Shown here one piece after another: positions 17,138-26,108 of a DNA stretch of 54,307 nucleotides. The stretch lies in assembly GCF_001712795.1 (NCBI RefSeq), contig NZ_KV757564.1:1-54307 (forward strand). Direction: 5' to 3'. This DNA is from Nostoc sp. KVJ20 (lineage in GTDB: Bacteria > Cyanobacteriota > Cyanobacteriia > Cyanobacteriales > Nostocaceae). The notes beneath the pieces are model-generated. The model was given only the letters and a program-made list of their open reading frames with translations, did no database searches and was not told the DNA's origin. Position 1 is the stretch's first letter. Each line of letters begins with the position of its first letter. Both the position numbers and the translations under genes were made by a program.

Positions 17138-19267
17138 GTGCTAGACCGACCTGTATCTGAATTCTCAAAACCTACCAGGCGCTTACCTGATCAGCGCTGG
17201 CAAGTTTATCCGCAAAAACCAGAATTTGCCCAAAAGCTGGCGGTTTTGACAAATATTTCACCAATTGTCAGCCAGTTGTTGATTAATCGGGGTATGGAAA
17301 CACCAGAACAGGTACAAGCATTTTTAAATCCAGAATCTTTAGTTTTGCCTTCGCCGTTAGAAGATTTCCCAGATTTGGCGATTAGTTTGGAGTTGTTGCA
17401 AAATGCGATCGCTTCTCAAACAAAAATTGCGATTTGTGGTGACTACGATGCTGATGGAATGACCAGCACTGCTCTACTTTTGCGTAGTCTCCGCACTTTA
17501 GGCGCACAGGTAGATTATGCTATTCCCAGCCGGATGCATGAAGGCTACGGTATTAATAAACGCATAGTTGAAGAATTCCACAGCGAAGGTGTGGGGCTAA
17601 TTCTGACTGTAGATAATGGCATCTCTGCGTTTGAACCAGTTGCTAGAGCTAGAGAACTTGGTGTTGCAGTAATTATCACCGATCATCATGATATCCCCCA
17701 AAAATTACCGCCAGCTAACGCTATCCTCAACCCTAAACTAATAGCTGAATCCTCACCTTATCGGGGTGTTGCTGGTGTTGGTGTTGCTTACATTTTGGCA
17801 GTGTCTTTAGCACAACAGCTAGGGGCGACTAAGGGCTTGATCCAACCGATGTTAGCACTGTTTACACTGGGAACGATCGCAGATTTAGCTCCCTTAACTG
17901 GTGTGAATCGCCGTTGGGTGAAACGCGGTTTACAGCATTTACCCAAATCCAACTTAGCTGGGATACAGGCGTTGATTCAGGTAGGTGGAGTGCAGGCGAG
18001 GGATGAGGGAGCAGGGGGAGCAGGGGAGCAGGGGAGCAGGGGAGCAGAGGAGAAAATCTCCAATCTAAAATCCAAAATCCAAAATCCAAAATCGCTCAAG
18101 CCTGAAGATATCGGGTTTCGCCTGGGGCCACGAATTAATGCTATTGGTCGAATTGGTAATCCCCAGACTGTGATTGAATTGCTGACTACAGATGACATGG
18201 GGGTGGCGCTGGAAAGAGCAATGCAGTGCGAACAAATAAATGCTTCTCGCCAGGAAATGTGTCAGCAAATTGAACAAGAAGCGATCGCTTATGTAGAAGC
18301 AGAATATGTTACATCTCTACAGCAAAACCGTGTATTAGTTGTTGTTCAACCCAATTGGCATCATGGTGTTATTGGTATCGTCGCCTCCCGCTTAGTGGAA
18401 CGCTATGGTGTTCCTGTGTTTATCGGTACTTATGAGGATGAGGGACATATACGCGGTTCAGCACGCTCAATTCCAGAGTTTCATGTATTTGAAGCTTTGG
18501 AATATTGTCACGATTTACTAGGGAAATTTGGTGGACATAAAGCAGCCGGGGGATTCTCTCTACCAGCAGAGAATTTAGAGATGGTGCGATCGCGTTTAAT
18601 TGAGTTTGCTAACCAGTGTCTTGAACCCCAACATCTCAAGCCTCTGCTAAAAATTGATGCCGAAGTCAACCTCAACCATCTCAATCAGCAGCTTTATCAA
18701 CAGCTTAATGCTCTACATCCCTGCGGTATGGACAACCCCGATCCAGTTTTCTGGACACCTAATGTCCAGGTGGTTGAGCAGAAAATCGTTGGTAAGGGTC
18801 ATATCAAACTGACAATTGCCCAAACTATCGATAATCAAGAGTACAGAATTAAAGCGATCGCTTGGCGTTGGGGCGACTACTTCCGTTTACCATCGCGAGT
18901 GGATATCGCTTACAAACTGCGAGAAAATTACTTTAACGGCAACACCACCATCGAGCTAGAGCTAATCGGTGTCAGACTGCCAATTCAGATTCAACAATTT
19001 TTTGTTTCGCCACCAACCACATCAAGCACAACCTTTGAGTACAATCAACGACAGTATACTTGTGGTTTCTATAAAAACGGTATTGAAGCAGAATTAAGAA
19101 TTAAAAATTCTGAAGGTAAAGTTTTAGCCATGCAGCCAGGACATATAATAGGCTTGCTAGGAACTAATCGGCAAAACGCCAAAGAAGTTGATATTTCTCA
19201 ACCACAGTATGACAATATTATCCAAGCTGCCCTTCAGGCGTTATCAGTATTGAGTGCTGGTTCATGA
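17138..19267 (+). CDS. recJ: Single-stranded-DNA-specific exonuclease RecJ
   Basis: 5'-3' ssDNA exonuclease of the DHH family used in recombination and mismatch repair, 709 residues from a GTG start. Visible motifs: C-G-D-Y-D-A-D-G near residue 103, D-H-H-D near 183, G-P-R-I-N-A-I-G-R near 328, and the DHHA1 signature G-G-H-K-A-A-G-G-F near 467, then an OB-fold region and a C-terminal extension. Between the DHH core and G-P-R-I-N lies a low-complexity insert of about 32 residues (288-319) encoded by intergenic-type repeats (see 17999-18094). The frame is kept, so the gene is probably functional. Cyanobacterial RecJ proteins are often longer than the E. coli enzyme (577 aa). Confidence 0.95.
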   Translation: MLDRPVSEFSKPTRRLPDQRWQVYPQKPEFAQKLAVLTNISPIVSQLLINRGMETPEQVQAFLNPESLVLPSPLEDFPDLAISLELLQNAIASQTKIAICGDYDADGMTSTALLLRSLRTLGAQVDYAIPSRMHEGYGINKRIVEEFHSEGVGLILTVDNGISAFEPVARARELGVAVIITDHHDIPQKLPPANAILNPKLIAESSPYRGVAGVGVAYILAVSLAQQLGATKGLIQPMLALFTLGTIADLAPLTGVNRRWVKRGLQHLPKSNLAGIQALIQVGGVQARDEGAGGAGEQGSRGAEEKISNLKSKIQNPKSLKPEDIGFRLGPRINAIGRIGNPQTVIELLTTDDMGVALERAMQCEQINASRQEMCQQIEQEAIAYVEAEYVTSLQQNRVLVVVQPNWHHGVIGIVASRLVERYGVPVFIGTYEDEGHIRGSARSIPEFHVFEALEYCHDLLGKFGGHKAAGGFSLPAENLEMVRSRLIEFANQCLEPQHLKPLLKIDAEVNLNHLNQQLYQQLNALHPCGMDNPDPVFWTPNVQVVEQKIVGKGHIKLTIAQTIDNQEYRIKAIAWRWGDYFRLPSRVDIAYKLRENYFNGNTTIELELIGVRLPIQIQQFFVSPPTTSSTTFEYNQRQYTCGFYKNGIEAELRIKNSEGKVLAMQPGHIIGLLGTNRQNAKEVDISQPQYDNIIQAALQALSVLSAGS
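17999..18094 (+). repeat. In-frame repeat insert inside recJ
   Basis: A GGGGAGCA tandem array (about five units) is followed by a TCTAAAATCCAAAATCC array. Both are repeat types that otherwise occur between genes. About 96 bp (32 codons) add an Asp/Glu/Gly-rich then Lys/Asn/Ser-rich loop containing SKIQNPKS just upstream of the GPRINAIGR motif. Confidence 0.75.
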
Positions 19268-19331
19268 GTTATCAGTTTTAAATTCCAAAATTTTCTTCTA
19301 CTCAGCACTCAGCACTCACTACTCAGCACTC

Positions 19332-19475
19332 TTATAGGTTGCCGTTGCGAAATGCCAGCACAAAGATTACTGCTGGGCCAGCAATCACAATTAGCGCTAC
19401 GGATAGCAATTGGAAAATAACTTCCCAATTGATACTGGTAAAAGCGTTAAACAAGTCAGACACAGCGTCAAACAT
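19332..19475 (-). CDS. psb30: Photosystem II protein Psb30 (Ycf12)
   Basis: 47 residues on the minus strand, ATG at 19475, with GGAGAAAAGGA just upstream as ribosome site. The single transmembrane helix and C-terminus ([13 protein letters not shown] then [10 protein letters not shown]) are the hallmark of Psb30/Ycf12, a small PSII core subunit near cytochrome b559. It is too short for many gene callers, and an unrelated plus-strand frame covers it. It converges with recJ. Confidence 0.92.
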   Translation of the reverse strand: MFDAVSDLFNAFTSINWEVIFQLLSVALIVIAGPAVIFVLAFRNGNL

Positions 19476-19645
19476 TTTTCCTTTTCTCCTCTCAATTGCT
19501 TTAAAAAATTCAATAACTTAATTAGAAAACCCGAAATCGATCATATCTGGCTATGGCCTGTTAGATTTAATTTACTTAACAAAATTATAAGAAAAGACAT
19601 AAAAACGTAAAATAGGGGGATTGGGGACTGGGGACTGGGGGACTA

Positions 19646-19776
19646 GTTCGGTTAAGGCAAGAGACGCGATGAATCGCCGTCTCTACAATAATCAGTCTTT
19701 CGTTTTGATGGCGATTTATCTATCGTGTTTTTGTGATCTCGAATTTTCATCAAAAAACCTTAACCGAACCGTATTG
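19646..19776. mobile_element. MITE-like element, CCAATAC family
   Basis: GTTCGGTTAAGG at 19646-19657 is inverted as CCTTAACCGAAC at 19758-19769, then CGTATTGG. Inside lies AGAGACGCGATGAATCGCCGTCTCT. The left terminal CCAATACG is replaced by GGGACTGGGG repeats, so the element is truncated there. The space 19476-19832 holds only this and heptamer repeats (CCCTAAT) that run up to the next gene. Confidence 0.6.
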
Positions 19777-19832
19777 GTTCCCAATCCCCAATCCCCAGTC
19801 CCCAATCCCTAATCCCTAATCCCTAATCAAAA

Positions 19833-20183
19833 ATGTCAACTTGGCAATGTGTAAAGCAATGTGGGGCCTGCTGTAATCTTGACCCAGCAGAGCGTCCAGA
19901 TTTGGAAGAATATCTCTCACCACCAGAACTAGAACTTTACCTCAGCATGGTAGGCGAAGGGGGATGGTGCGTTAATTTCGACCATACCACGCGAGAATGT
20001 CGCATCTACTCAAATCGTCCTCGCTTCTGCCGCGTTGAAACAGAAGTGTTTCAAGATATGTATGGAGTTGAACCAGAAGAAGTTAACGATTTTGCCATTG
20101 ACTGCTGTCGCCAGCAAATAGAAGGGGTTTATGGCGATCGCAGTTTAGAAATACTACGTTTCGACAAAGCTGTTGGCCTTTGA
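19833..20183 (+). CDS. YkgJ-family cysteine-cluster protein
   Basis: 116 residues with the CxxCxxCC pattern (K-Q-C-G-A-C-C-N) near residues 7-14, a second set C-R-I-Y-S-N-R-P-R-F-C near 53, and D-C-C-R near 91. This is the zinc/iron-sulfur-like cluster of the UPF0153/YkgJ family, whose function is unsettled. The start codon follows TCCCTAATCCCTAATC repeats and only AAAA, with no Shine-Dalgarno visible. Confidence 0.85.
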   Translation: MSTWQCVKQCGACCNLDPAERPDLEEYLSPPELELYLSMVGEGGWCVNFDHTTRECRIYSNRPRFCRVETEVFQDMYGVEPEEVNDFAIDCCRQQIEGVYGDRSLEILRFDKAVGL

Positions 20184-20284
20184 CACTTCCACCCTCCTTT
20201 TTTTTGTATGTAGTTGCAATTTATTACAACAATCTGAGAATATGATAGAAATATGAAAGCAACCTAGAAACAAAACTACTGCCT

Positions 20285-20707
20285 GTGAAACTTGACTCTG
20301 CATCTTTGGAGATTTCTGGCATATCTCAGACTGAGATCGAGCTAGAACTGAAAGACAGCAATGATTTGAACTTAACTCCTGCGATCGTTCAGCCTGTAGT
20401 TGCCAATAGTCCTCAAAAGCAGCAATCAGTACTAGTAGTTTTTGTTACAACTTTTGTAACCATTTTTCTAGCAGAAATTGGAGATAAAACTCAGCTATCC
20501 ACTCTATTAATGAGTGCAGAATCTCATTCGCCGTGGGTGGTATTTATCGGATCTGCGGCGGCGCTGATAACCACCAGCTTATTAGGTGTGCTTTTAGGTG
20601 GTTGGATAGCCAGCCGACTCAGCCCAAAAACTGTAGAAAAATCAGCAGGCGTGATGTTATTGATGATTTCGCTAATGCTGTTTTGGGATGTATTGGTTGG
20701 TCATTAG
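20285..20707 (+). CDS. UPF0016/GDT1-family manganese exporter, half-protein 1
   Basis: 140 residues from a GTG start: a soluble N-terminal stretch of about 50 residues, then three transmembrane helices with the family motif A-E-I-G-D-K-T-Q near residue 61. UPF0016 proteins (Mnx in Synechocystis, GDT1/TMEM165 in eukaryotes) have two such motifs facing each other. Here each half is a separate gene, and the pair should form a heteromer exporting Mn2+ from the cytosol or into thylakoids. The second half lies 92 bp downstream. Confidence 0.85.
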   Translation: MKLDSASLEISGISQTEIELELKDSNDLNLTPAIVQPVVANSPQKQQSVLVVFVTTFVTIFLAEIGDKTQLSTLLMSAESHSPWVVFIGSAAALITTSLLGVLLGGWIASRLSPKTVEKSAGVMLLMISLMLFWDVLVGH

Positions 20708-20737
20708 TCATTTGTCATTGGGTATTACAAAACTCTT

Positions 20738-20793
20738 CCCCATTCCCCATTCCCCATTCCCCATTCCCCATTCCCCATTCCCCATTCCCCCTA
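20738..20793. repeat. ATTCCCC heptamer tandem repeat between the two UPF0016 genes
   Basis: About seven uninterrupted copies of the 7-bp unit, ending 6 bp before the ATG of the second half-gene. It is the complement of the array at 1-41. Confidence 0.9.
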
Positions 20794-20799
20794 AATAAT

Positions 20800-21108
20800 A
20801 TGGATTGGCATCTTTTAGGACTTAGCTTTATTACAGTTTTTTTATCAGAATTGGGTGACAAAAGTCAGCTAGCGGCGATCGCACTTTCAGGACGTTCTAA
20901 TTCTCCCCGTGCAGTATTTTTTGGTGCAGCAGGCGCATTGCTGTTGACAAGTCTGTTGGGATCTTTGGCTGGAGGTGCAGTAGCCGAATTATTACCTACA
21001 CGCGTCCTAAAAGCGATCGCAGCTGTAGGATTTGCCATTCTCGCTGCACGTCTGCTGTTATTTAACAATGAACCAGAACCATCAGCAGATTTTGAACAAA
21101 CACCTTAA
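20800..21108 (+). CDS. UPF0016/GDT1-family manganese exporter, half-protein 2
   Basis: 102 residues from the ATG at 20800, three helices, motif S-E-L-G-D-K-S-Q-L near residue 16. Partner of the preceding half-protein (see there). The heptamer array occupies the usual ribosome-binding region, and only CTAAATAAT separates it from the ATG, so translation may depend on coupling or an unstructured leader. An upstream in-frame extension to 20533 overlaps the first gene and is not needed. Confidence 0.85.
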   Translation: MDWHLLGLSFITVFLSELGDKSQLAAIALSGRSNSPRAVFFGAAGALLLTSLLGSLAGGAVAELLPTRVLKAIAAVGFAILAARLLLFNNEPEPSADFEQTP

Positions 21109-21143
21109 AAAGAATCCAGAATCCAAAATCCAGGAATCAGAAT

Positions 21144-21159
21144 TCCCCCTTGTGGGGGA
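21144..21159. terminator. GC hairpin between convergent genes
   Basis: TCCCCC and GGGGGA with a TTGT loop, between the plus-strand UPF0016 gene and the minus-strand gene ending at 21231. No T-run follows, so termination is only suggested. Confidence 0.3.
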
Positions 21160-21230
21160 TTGAAAGCCGACAAGGTTTGAAACCACTCGAATTCCTACTG
21201 AATTCTGAATTCTGAGTTCTGAATTCTTCT

Positions 21231-22157
21231 TTACAAACGTTCCCAAGCGGTTCCTTTGTAGCCGTATTGAAAAATTTCTGGATGCAAAATTTCTGCCAAA
21301 ATTTCTAGAGAATCTACCAGTCGCGGCCCTGGACGATTGAAGTAAGAATTGCCGTCAGTAATATAGACCCTACCAGCTTTGATAGCGTGTAATTTTTCCC
21401 ACTCGGAACCTTGAGTTAACAAATTGGCTTCTTGGCGAGTGCGATTTAAATCAAACCCACAAGGCATAAAAATAATTACATCTGGATTAGTTGTTAATAG
21501 TGTTTCCCACGGCAAAATAGGAGAAGGCTGACCTGTAGCACAAAATAGTGACTGTCCTCCTGCTAAGTTAACTAATTCAGGAATCCAATTAGCGGCAGCC
21601 ATCAAAGGATCAGTCCACTCGACACAGGCGACAGTAGGCAGTTCATCTAAAGAAAGTCCTTGGAGTCTTTGCTGACAAATTTTAACGCGAGCTTCTAAAT
21701 TTTCTAAAACTTTTACCGAGTCTACGTCAAAGGTGTTGCCGACTCGCTCAATGTCAGTCCAAATATCTTTGAGAATATTGGGTTGTAAAGAAATAATCTG
21801 AGGTTTACTGTCAATGAGTGTGGCAACTGCTTTTTCCACTTCGTGTAAACTGACAGCACAAACATCACACTGGTCTTGAGTAAGAATGTGGGTAGGCTGC
21901 AATTTCTCTAAAACATCTGTTTTGATTTCATAAATACTGAGAGCCGATTCCAATAAATTGTTCACGTCATTGTGAATTTGGCTGCTGGAGGCATTGGAAT
22001 TTAAGCGTGCTTGGGTACAAATGGGACGATTGAGGATTTCTGGAGGGTAATCGCATTCGTGCGATCGCCCCACAATAGCATTAACCAAACCTAGTGCCGC
22101 TAAAATCTCCGTTCCACCGGGAATCAGGGAAACAATTCTCACATTACTATCCGTCAT
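21231..22157 (-). CDS. Cobalamin-binding-type periplasmic-fold protein (BtuF-like)
   Basis: 308 residues of the TroA/BtuF-like fold: R-I-V-S-L-I-P-G-G-T-E-I near residue 7, D-Q-C-D-V-C-A-V near 95, W-T-D-P-L-M-A-A near 180. These match cobalamin-binding proteins annotated in cyanobacteria. Unlike BtuF it has no signal peptide; the fold begins within eight residues of the start. It may act in the cytoplasm, or the real start may be elsewhere. No permease genes are adjacent. Confidence 0.75.
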   Translation of the reverse strand: MTDSNVRIVSLIPGGTEILAALGLVNAIVGRSHECDYPPEILNRPICTQARLNSNASSSQIHNDVNNLLESALSIYEIKTDVLEKLQPTHILTQDQCDVCAVSLHEVEKAVATLIDSKPQIISLQPNILKDIWTDIERVGNTFDVDSVKVLENLEARVKICQQRLQGLSLDELPTVACVEWTDPLMAAANWIPELVNLAGGQSLFCATGQPSPILPWETLLTTNPDVIIFMPCGFDLNRTRQEANLLTQGSEWEKLHAIKAGRVYITDGNSYFNRPGPRLVDSLEILAEILHPEIFQYGYKGTAWERL

Positions 22158-22331
22158 CGCTCCACCTCCACAAAAGCTGCCATTGCCTCAATTCTTGCAA
22201 AATTTAAGTCTTTAGGCATCTTTCTCTAGGAGAATCAAGGGTGCTTTGATAGTAAGCACTAAGCAAGAAATTGAACTGGGGATTGGGACTAGGGATAGGA
22301 AAGAGTTTTTCTAAAATCCAATCCCTATAAC

Positions 22332-22436
22332 CCAATACAGTTCAGATCAGCCCAAAACCCTCATCTAGAGACGCGATTTATCGCGTCTTCAAAGACCAAT
22401 TATCTACACCAATAACCCTTAAACCAAGCGTATTGG
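22332..22436. mobile_element. MITE-like element, CCAATAC family (inverted relative to 11097-11200)
   Basis: Starts CCAATACAGTTCAG and ends ACCAAGCGTATTGG. It contains AGACGCGATTTATCGCGTCT and TTATCTACACCA, shared in reverse with the element at 11097-11200. Non-coding. Confidence 0.65.
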
Positions 22437-22736
22437 CCTATAACCCAGTCCTAAATTCACAACCTCCCACTAATTATACCGAATGATAGTAGAATTACTT
22501 AATGCCGTAATCCTTAAAAATGTTAATTACCACCTAGCAAAAGCCACTGATATGAAGTAATAGAAGTGACTAGCAAAATCTAGTTTGTAACTCATTATCC
22601 ACAATCATAAAATTTGATTAGAAAAATTATACTTTCCGGTTATGAAAAACCATATCAAGTAATTGTAGTTATACAAAGAAAGTTCTAGTTTCCCGTAGAA
22701 CTGCAAGGCAAAATTATTTCTTCTTGAGGGCAACTA
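22437..22736 (+). other. AT-rich leader of the histidine kinase gene
   Basis: No gene is seen. AT-rich with no clear inverted repeat. A GAGGG ribosome site lies near 22726-22730, and an in-frame TGA at 22725-22727 fixes the start of the following ORF. Confidence 0.4.
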
Positions 22737-24947
22737 ATGCAGGTGGTGTCAGCTAGAAATATTACAGAGCACAACCAGGCCCAAGAGGCTTTCCAAATCA
22801 GAGAAAATAGTCGGCGAAAACAAAGCCAGTCTCTGGTGGAACTGGCAAGAAGCAAGACATTTCAGCAAGGTAATCTCAATGCGGTTTTGAGGGAAATCAC
22901 CGAAACTGCTGCTCGGACACTCTTGGTGGAGCGAGTTGGGGTATGGTTATATAATGAGGAACGTTCAAAAATTGAATGCATTAATTTGTATGATGTAAGG
23001 ACTAAAGAGCATACCTTTGGTAACTGGCTTTTAAAAACAAATTGTCCTACTTATTTCCAGGCTTTAGAAGAGGAACGTACCATTGCCGCACATGATGCCA
23101 GAAACGATACAAGAACCCAAGAATTATCCGAGTCTTATCTTTCCGTTTTGGGCATCACATCCTTACTGGATGCACCGATTTGGCTAGAGGGTCGTTTGGT
23201 AGGCGTAGTGTGTCACGAACACATAGGCGAAAGTCGCCAATGGACTTTGGAGGAAGAGACTTTTGCTGGCTCGATTGCAGATTTCGTGACGATGGCTATA
23301 GAAGCGAGTGAGCGAAACTTCGTGCAGGAAGCACTACGACAGAGTGAGGCGCAATTTCGGGCGATTTTTGAGCGTTCCTCTATTGGCATTGGACTTATAG
23401 ATATGAAAGCGCAGATAGTCGATACTAATCTGGCGCTGTGCGAGATTTTAGGATACAGCCGAGAAGATTTATACGGCAAGCGGTTTACAGATTACATTTC
23501 CACAGAAAGGGGGGATTTAAAACTTTACAAGCAACTGATGTCAGGAATTCGCACAGACTTAAAGACAACTTCGAGACATAACTTACAACCCTCCAAACAT
23601 CAGGAACAACTTGTTGAAAGACATCGGATTGAGTTGGAAAGACGCTGCCGACATCAAAATGGTAGCTTAGTTTGGACTCATATCTCAGTTTCTGTTATAC
23701 CAGGCAGCAATGGTGAACCTGAGTTTTTTTTAGCTATGATTGAGGACATTACTGAACGTAAGCAAACAGAGATAAAACTGCGTGCCTCCCAAGAAGCAGC
23801 AGAAGCCGCCAGTAGGGCAAAAAGTGAATTTTTAGCAACCATGAGCCATGAGTTGCGGACGCCTCTAAACGCGATTATGGGTTTGTCACAGTTACTCCAA
23901 CAAGAAATAGTTGGCTCTCTCAATGAAAAGCAGAACGAATATGTAAACTGTATATATAGTAGTGGTGAACATCTGCTGGCACTAATTAACGATATTCTTG
24001 ACTTATCTAAGGTAGAAGCAGGCAAAGAGGAACTGTTGCTGTCACCTTTGCCAGTGTCAGATTTGTGTAATTATGCCATCTGGACAGTGCGCGATCGCGC
24101 CTTAGAAAAAGGATTGCAACTCACCTGTAAAATTGATCTAGAAGAGGATATTTGTATTGCTGATGAGCGGCGCATCAAGCAAATGCTACTCAACCTGCTC
24201 ACCAATGCCATTAAATTCACCCCAGCCGGTCAGGTATCACTGGTAGTCAAAAAAGTACCGCAAGGTATAACATTTACAGTTTCAGATACTGGAATTGGTA
24301 TAGACTCAAATAATTTTCAATTTCTATTTGAACCGTTTAAACAGCTTGACAGTCAGCTAAATCGGCAATACGAAGGCACTGGACTGGGTTTAGCTTTAAC
24401 GCGCAAATTAGCGCGTTTGCATGGCGGAGATGTCACCGTAAAATCGACTTTGGGAAAAGGTAGTCAGTTCACTCTGTTTCTACCAAATCCAGTGCATCCG
24501 AGAGATCACGGAGATGAAGGAGATGAGGGGGCAAATTTTACCTTGTCCTCCTTGTCTTCCTCTTCCTCAATCATCCCCACAAATAAAACCATTTTGCTTG
24601 TGGAAGAAGAAGAAAATACTGCCACAACACTGCAAGATTATCTCCACACAATTGGCTACCAAGTCAAGTGGATAGATAATGGGAACGACTTTTTGAAACA
24701 GGTGCAAAATCTTCAACCAGATTTAGTTTTTTTTGATTTCCAGTTAGTAGAGGATGTTCGCATATTGAATTTTCTGAATATCCTTAGACAAGAGCCTTAT
24801 TGGGAAGATTTACCGATTGTAATGATGACTGTTAGCGAACCTTTAGAAGAGGAAATTAGCAAGCTACCAGGAAATGCAAATGATTACCTTGTTAAGCCCA
24901 TTCGGATAGTCCAACTAGAGTCAATACTGATTAGATATTTGAGCTAA
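22737..24947 (+). CDS. Hybrid sensor histidine kinase (GAF-PAS-HisKA-HATPase-REC)
   Basis: 736 residues, soluble. Order: a short stub resembling the end of a PAS/PAC domain ([16 protein letters not shown], about 5-20), GAF (about 40-195), PAS-PAC (about 200-345), HisKA with [10 protein letters not shown] (phospho-histidine near residue 371), HATPase (N-box near 485, D-T-G-I-G-I near 517, G-T-G-L-G-L near 540), a repeat-like linker (about 587-612), and REC (about 617-736, phospho-aspartate near 667, conserved lysine in V-K-P-I). An in-frame stop 12 nt upstream means the PAC stub is the true beginning, so an N-terminal sensor region has probably been lost. No partner regulator is adjacent. Confidence 0.9.
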   Translation: MQVVSARNITEHNQAQEAFQIRENSRRKQSQSLVELARSKTFQQGNLNAVLREITETAARTLLVERVGVWLYNEERSKIECINLYDVRTKEHTFGNWLLKTNCPTYFQALEEERTIAAHDARNDTRTQELSESYLSVLGITSLLDAPIWLEGRLVGVVCHEHIGESRQWTLEEETFAGSIADFVTMAIEASERNFVQEALRQSEAQFRAIFERSSIGIGLIDMKAQIVDTNLALCEILGYSREDLYGKRFTDYISTERGDLKLYKQLMSGIRTDLKTTSRHNLQPSKHQEQLVERHRIELERRCRHQNGSLVWTHISVSVIPGSNGEPEFFLAMIEDITERKQTEIKLRASQEAAEAASRAKSEFLATMSHELRTPLNAIMGLSQLLQQEIVGSLNEKQNEYVNCIYSSGEHLLALINDILDLSKVEAGKEELLLSPLPVSDLCNYAIWTVRDRALEKGLQLTCKIDLEEDICIADERRIKQMLLNLLTNAIKFTPAGQVSLVVKKVPQGITFTVSDTGIGIDSNNFQFLFEPFKQLDSQLNRQYEGTGLGLALTRKLARLHGGDVTVKSTLGKGSQFTLFLPNPVHPRDHGDEGDEGANFTLSSLSSSSSIIPTNKTILLVEEEENTATTLQDYLHTIGYQVKWIDNGNDFLKQVQNLQPDLVFFDFQLVEDVRILNFLNILRQEPYWEDLPIVMMTVSEPLEEEISKLPGNANDYLVKPIRIVQLESILIRYLS
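24496..24572 (+). repeat. Repeat-like linker inside the histidine kinase gene
   Basis: GGAGATGAAGGAGATGAGGG followed by pyrimidine-rich CTTGTCCTCCTTGTCTTCC encodes an Asp/Glu/Gly then Ser/Leu run between the ATPase and receiver domains. GGAGATGAGGGAGATGGGGG-type sequence also occurs between genes (for example 54284-54305). Confidence 0.5.
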
Positions 24948-25440
24948 TTAGTCATAAAAAAATGTATTTTTATGACCAATTAATGAGAAAACATATAATA
25001 TACTTTTACTCTGACTATGAAAATTTTTATCATTGTCACGTGGAGAATAATAGCTGATTAACATCAAGTATTTATGAGTCGATTAGAGCTAATTATTCTG
25101 ATGAAAAAGTCGATTTTTTTAGCAAATATTCTACATACTACTTTCATCATTTCATTTTTGAAATCTCTCAGAGTAATACAAGCATCAATTATATATTCAG
25201 TAATTAATAGCACCTTAGTCTACGTGTCTGTGATTAGTGTTGGCACAGCCTCTCGCAGAGAAGCGGCATGAAGTCCGGGGATGAAGTTTCCCAGCGCTTT
25301 CAATAAAATTTATTTTACTCTTTGCATAAATCAATAGAAATGGGGTGAAAAGTGATCAAGGCTCTCGTGGAAGATAAGCACTCCACAAAACAAAAAATTT
25401 AGAAACCCCATCATGATTATGGGGTAAGGGGTAATTAAGT
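24948..25440 (+). other. Intergenic, no convincing gene
   Basis: AT-rich. A 65-codon frame at 25074-25271 ends in a repeated CTCTCGCAGAGAAGCGGCATG motif and has no recognisable features, so I do not call it. The 3' end carries the hairpin leader at 25405-25425. Confidence 0.4.
25405..25425 (+). promoter_or_regulatory. Leader hairpin next to the ribosome site of the 152-aa gene
   Basis: ACCCCAT and ATGGGGT form a perfect 7-bp stem with a 7-nt loop, directly before AAGGGG and the ATG at 25441. It could modulate initiation; no known riboswitch class is recognised. Confidence 0.4.
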
Positions 25441-25899
25441 ATGATTAATCACATATCAATTTCTGTTCAAAATCCCCTGCACGTTGCCCAAGTTCTGGCT
25501 GAAGTCTTAAATGGGCAGGCTTTTCCCTTTTTCCCGCACCCAGGTAGCTATATGGTTTTTCCCGTTGACGAACATGGAACAGGAATTGAAGTTTATCCAT
25601 TAGAAACTCAGCTAATACCTGGTGAAGGAGATAAGCAGTGTACATTTGCAGAAAATGTTACTCCTTCGGGTTTCACAGCTACTCATGCAGCAGTCTTGGT
25701 TTCTTCTAGTCAGGAAAAAATTGAGTTGATTGGCGAACGGGAAGGTTGGAAAGTATTACGTTGTAACCGCGACTCTTTTTTTGATGTTATTGAGTTCTGG
25801 TTAGAAAACAAAGTCATGATAGAACTAATCACACCGGAAATGTCGGCTCAATATTTGGCGGTAACACAGCCGGAAAATTTGAAGAAAGTTTTTAGTTGA
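25441..25899 (+). CDS. Conserved hypothetical protein, VOC/glyoxalase-like
   Basis: 152 residues beginning M-I-N-H-I-S-I-S-V-Q-N-P, the typical first strand of a vicinal-oxygen-chelate fold. Central T-A-T-H-A-A-V-L-V and C-terminal V-M-I-E-L-I-T-P fit a two-module VOC shape. Potential metal ligands are H4 and E147-type positions, but no enzyme motif can be fixed. Monocistronic with AAGGGG upstream. Confidence 0.6.
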   Translation: MINHISISVQNPLHVAQVLAEVLNGQAFPFFPHPGSYMVFPVDEHGTGIEVYPLETQLIPGEGDKQCTFAENVTPSGFTATHAAVLVSSSQEKIELIGEREGWKVLRCNRDSFFDVIEFWLENKVMIELITPEMSAQYLAVTQPENLKKVFS

Positions 25900-26108
25900 T
25901 AACTCTGCTGCTCCTAATTTAACAACATCATTCAGGAGGAAAGAGGCAGGAGTAAGCCACCTTCAAAAGCGTCAGACTTAGGCTGTAGACAACGCCCGAT
26001 CCTCCGTTTGGGCATCGCACGGAAATCTCACTCAAGCGAGAACCGCTATATAACTAAATTAAAAAATTAATAAAGAGAAATCCTAGTATTGTGTATTTTT
26101 GATCAGTG
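25900..26108. repeat. Intergenic with a solo MITE end
   Basis: GCGAGAACCGCTATA at about 26036-26050 matches the right end of the element at 3276-3429. A nearby GATCCTCCGTTTGGG segment is also repeat-like. No gene. Confidence 0.5.

Noticed and set aside
19339..19610. Plus-strand ORFs over psb30
   Set aside because: They lie antisense to the clear Psb30 coding sequence and lack any features.
21137..21166. CRISPR-repeat-like end (CCCCCTTGTGGGGGATTGAAAG)
   Set aside because: It resembles the GGGATTGAAAG end of cyanobacterial CRISPR repeats, but there is only one copy, no spacer periodicity and no cas gene.
25074..25271. 65-codon ORF
   Set aside because: AT-driven hydrophobic composition, no ribosome site, and the end is made of a dispersed repeat.
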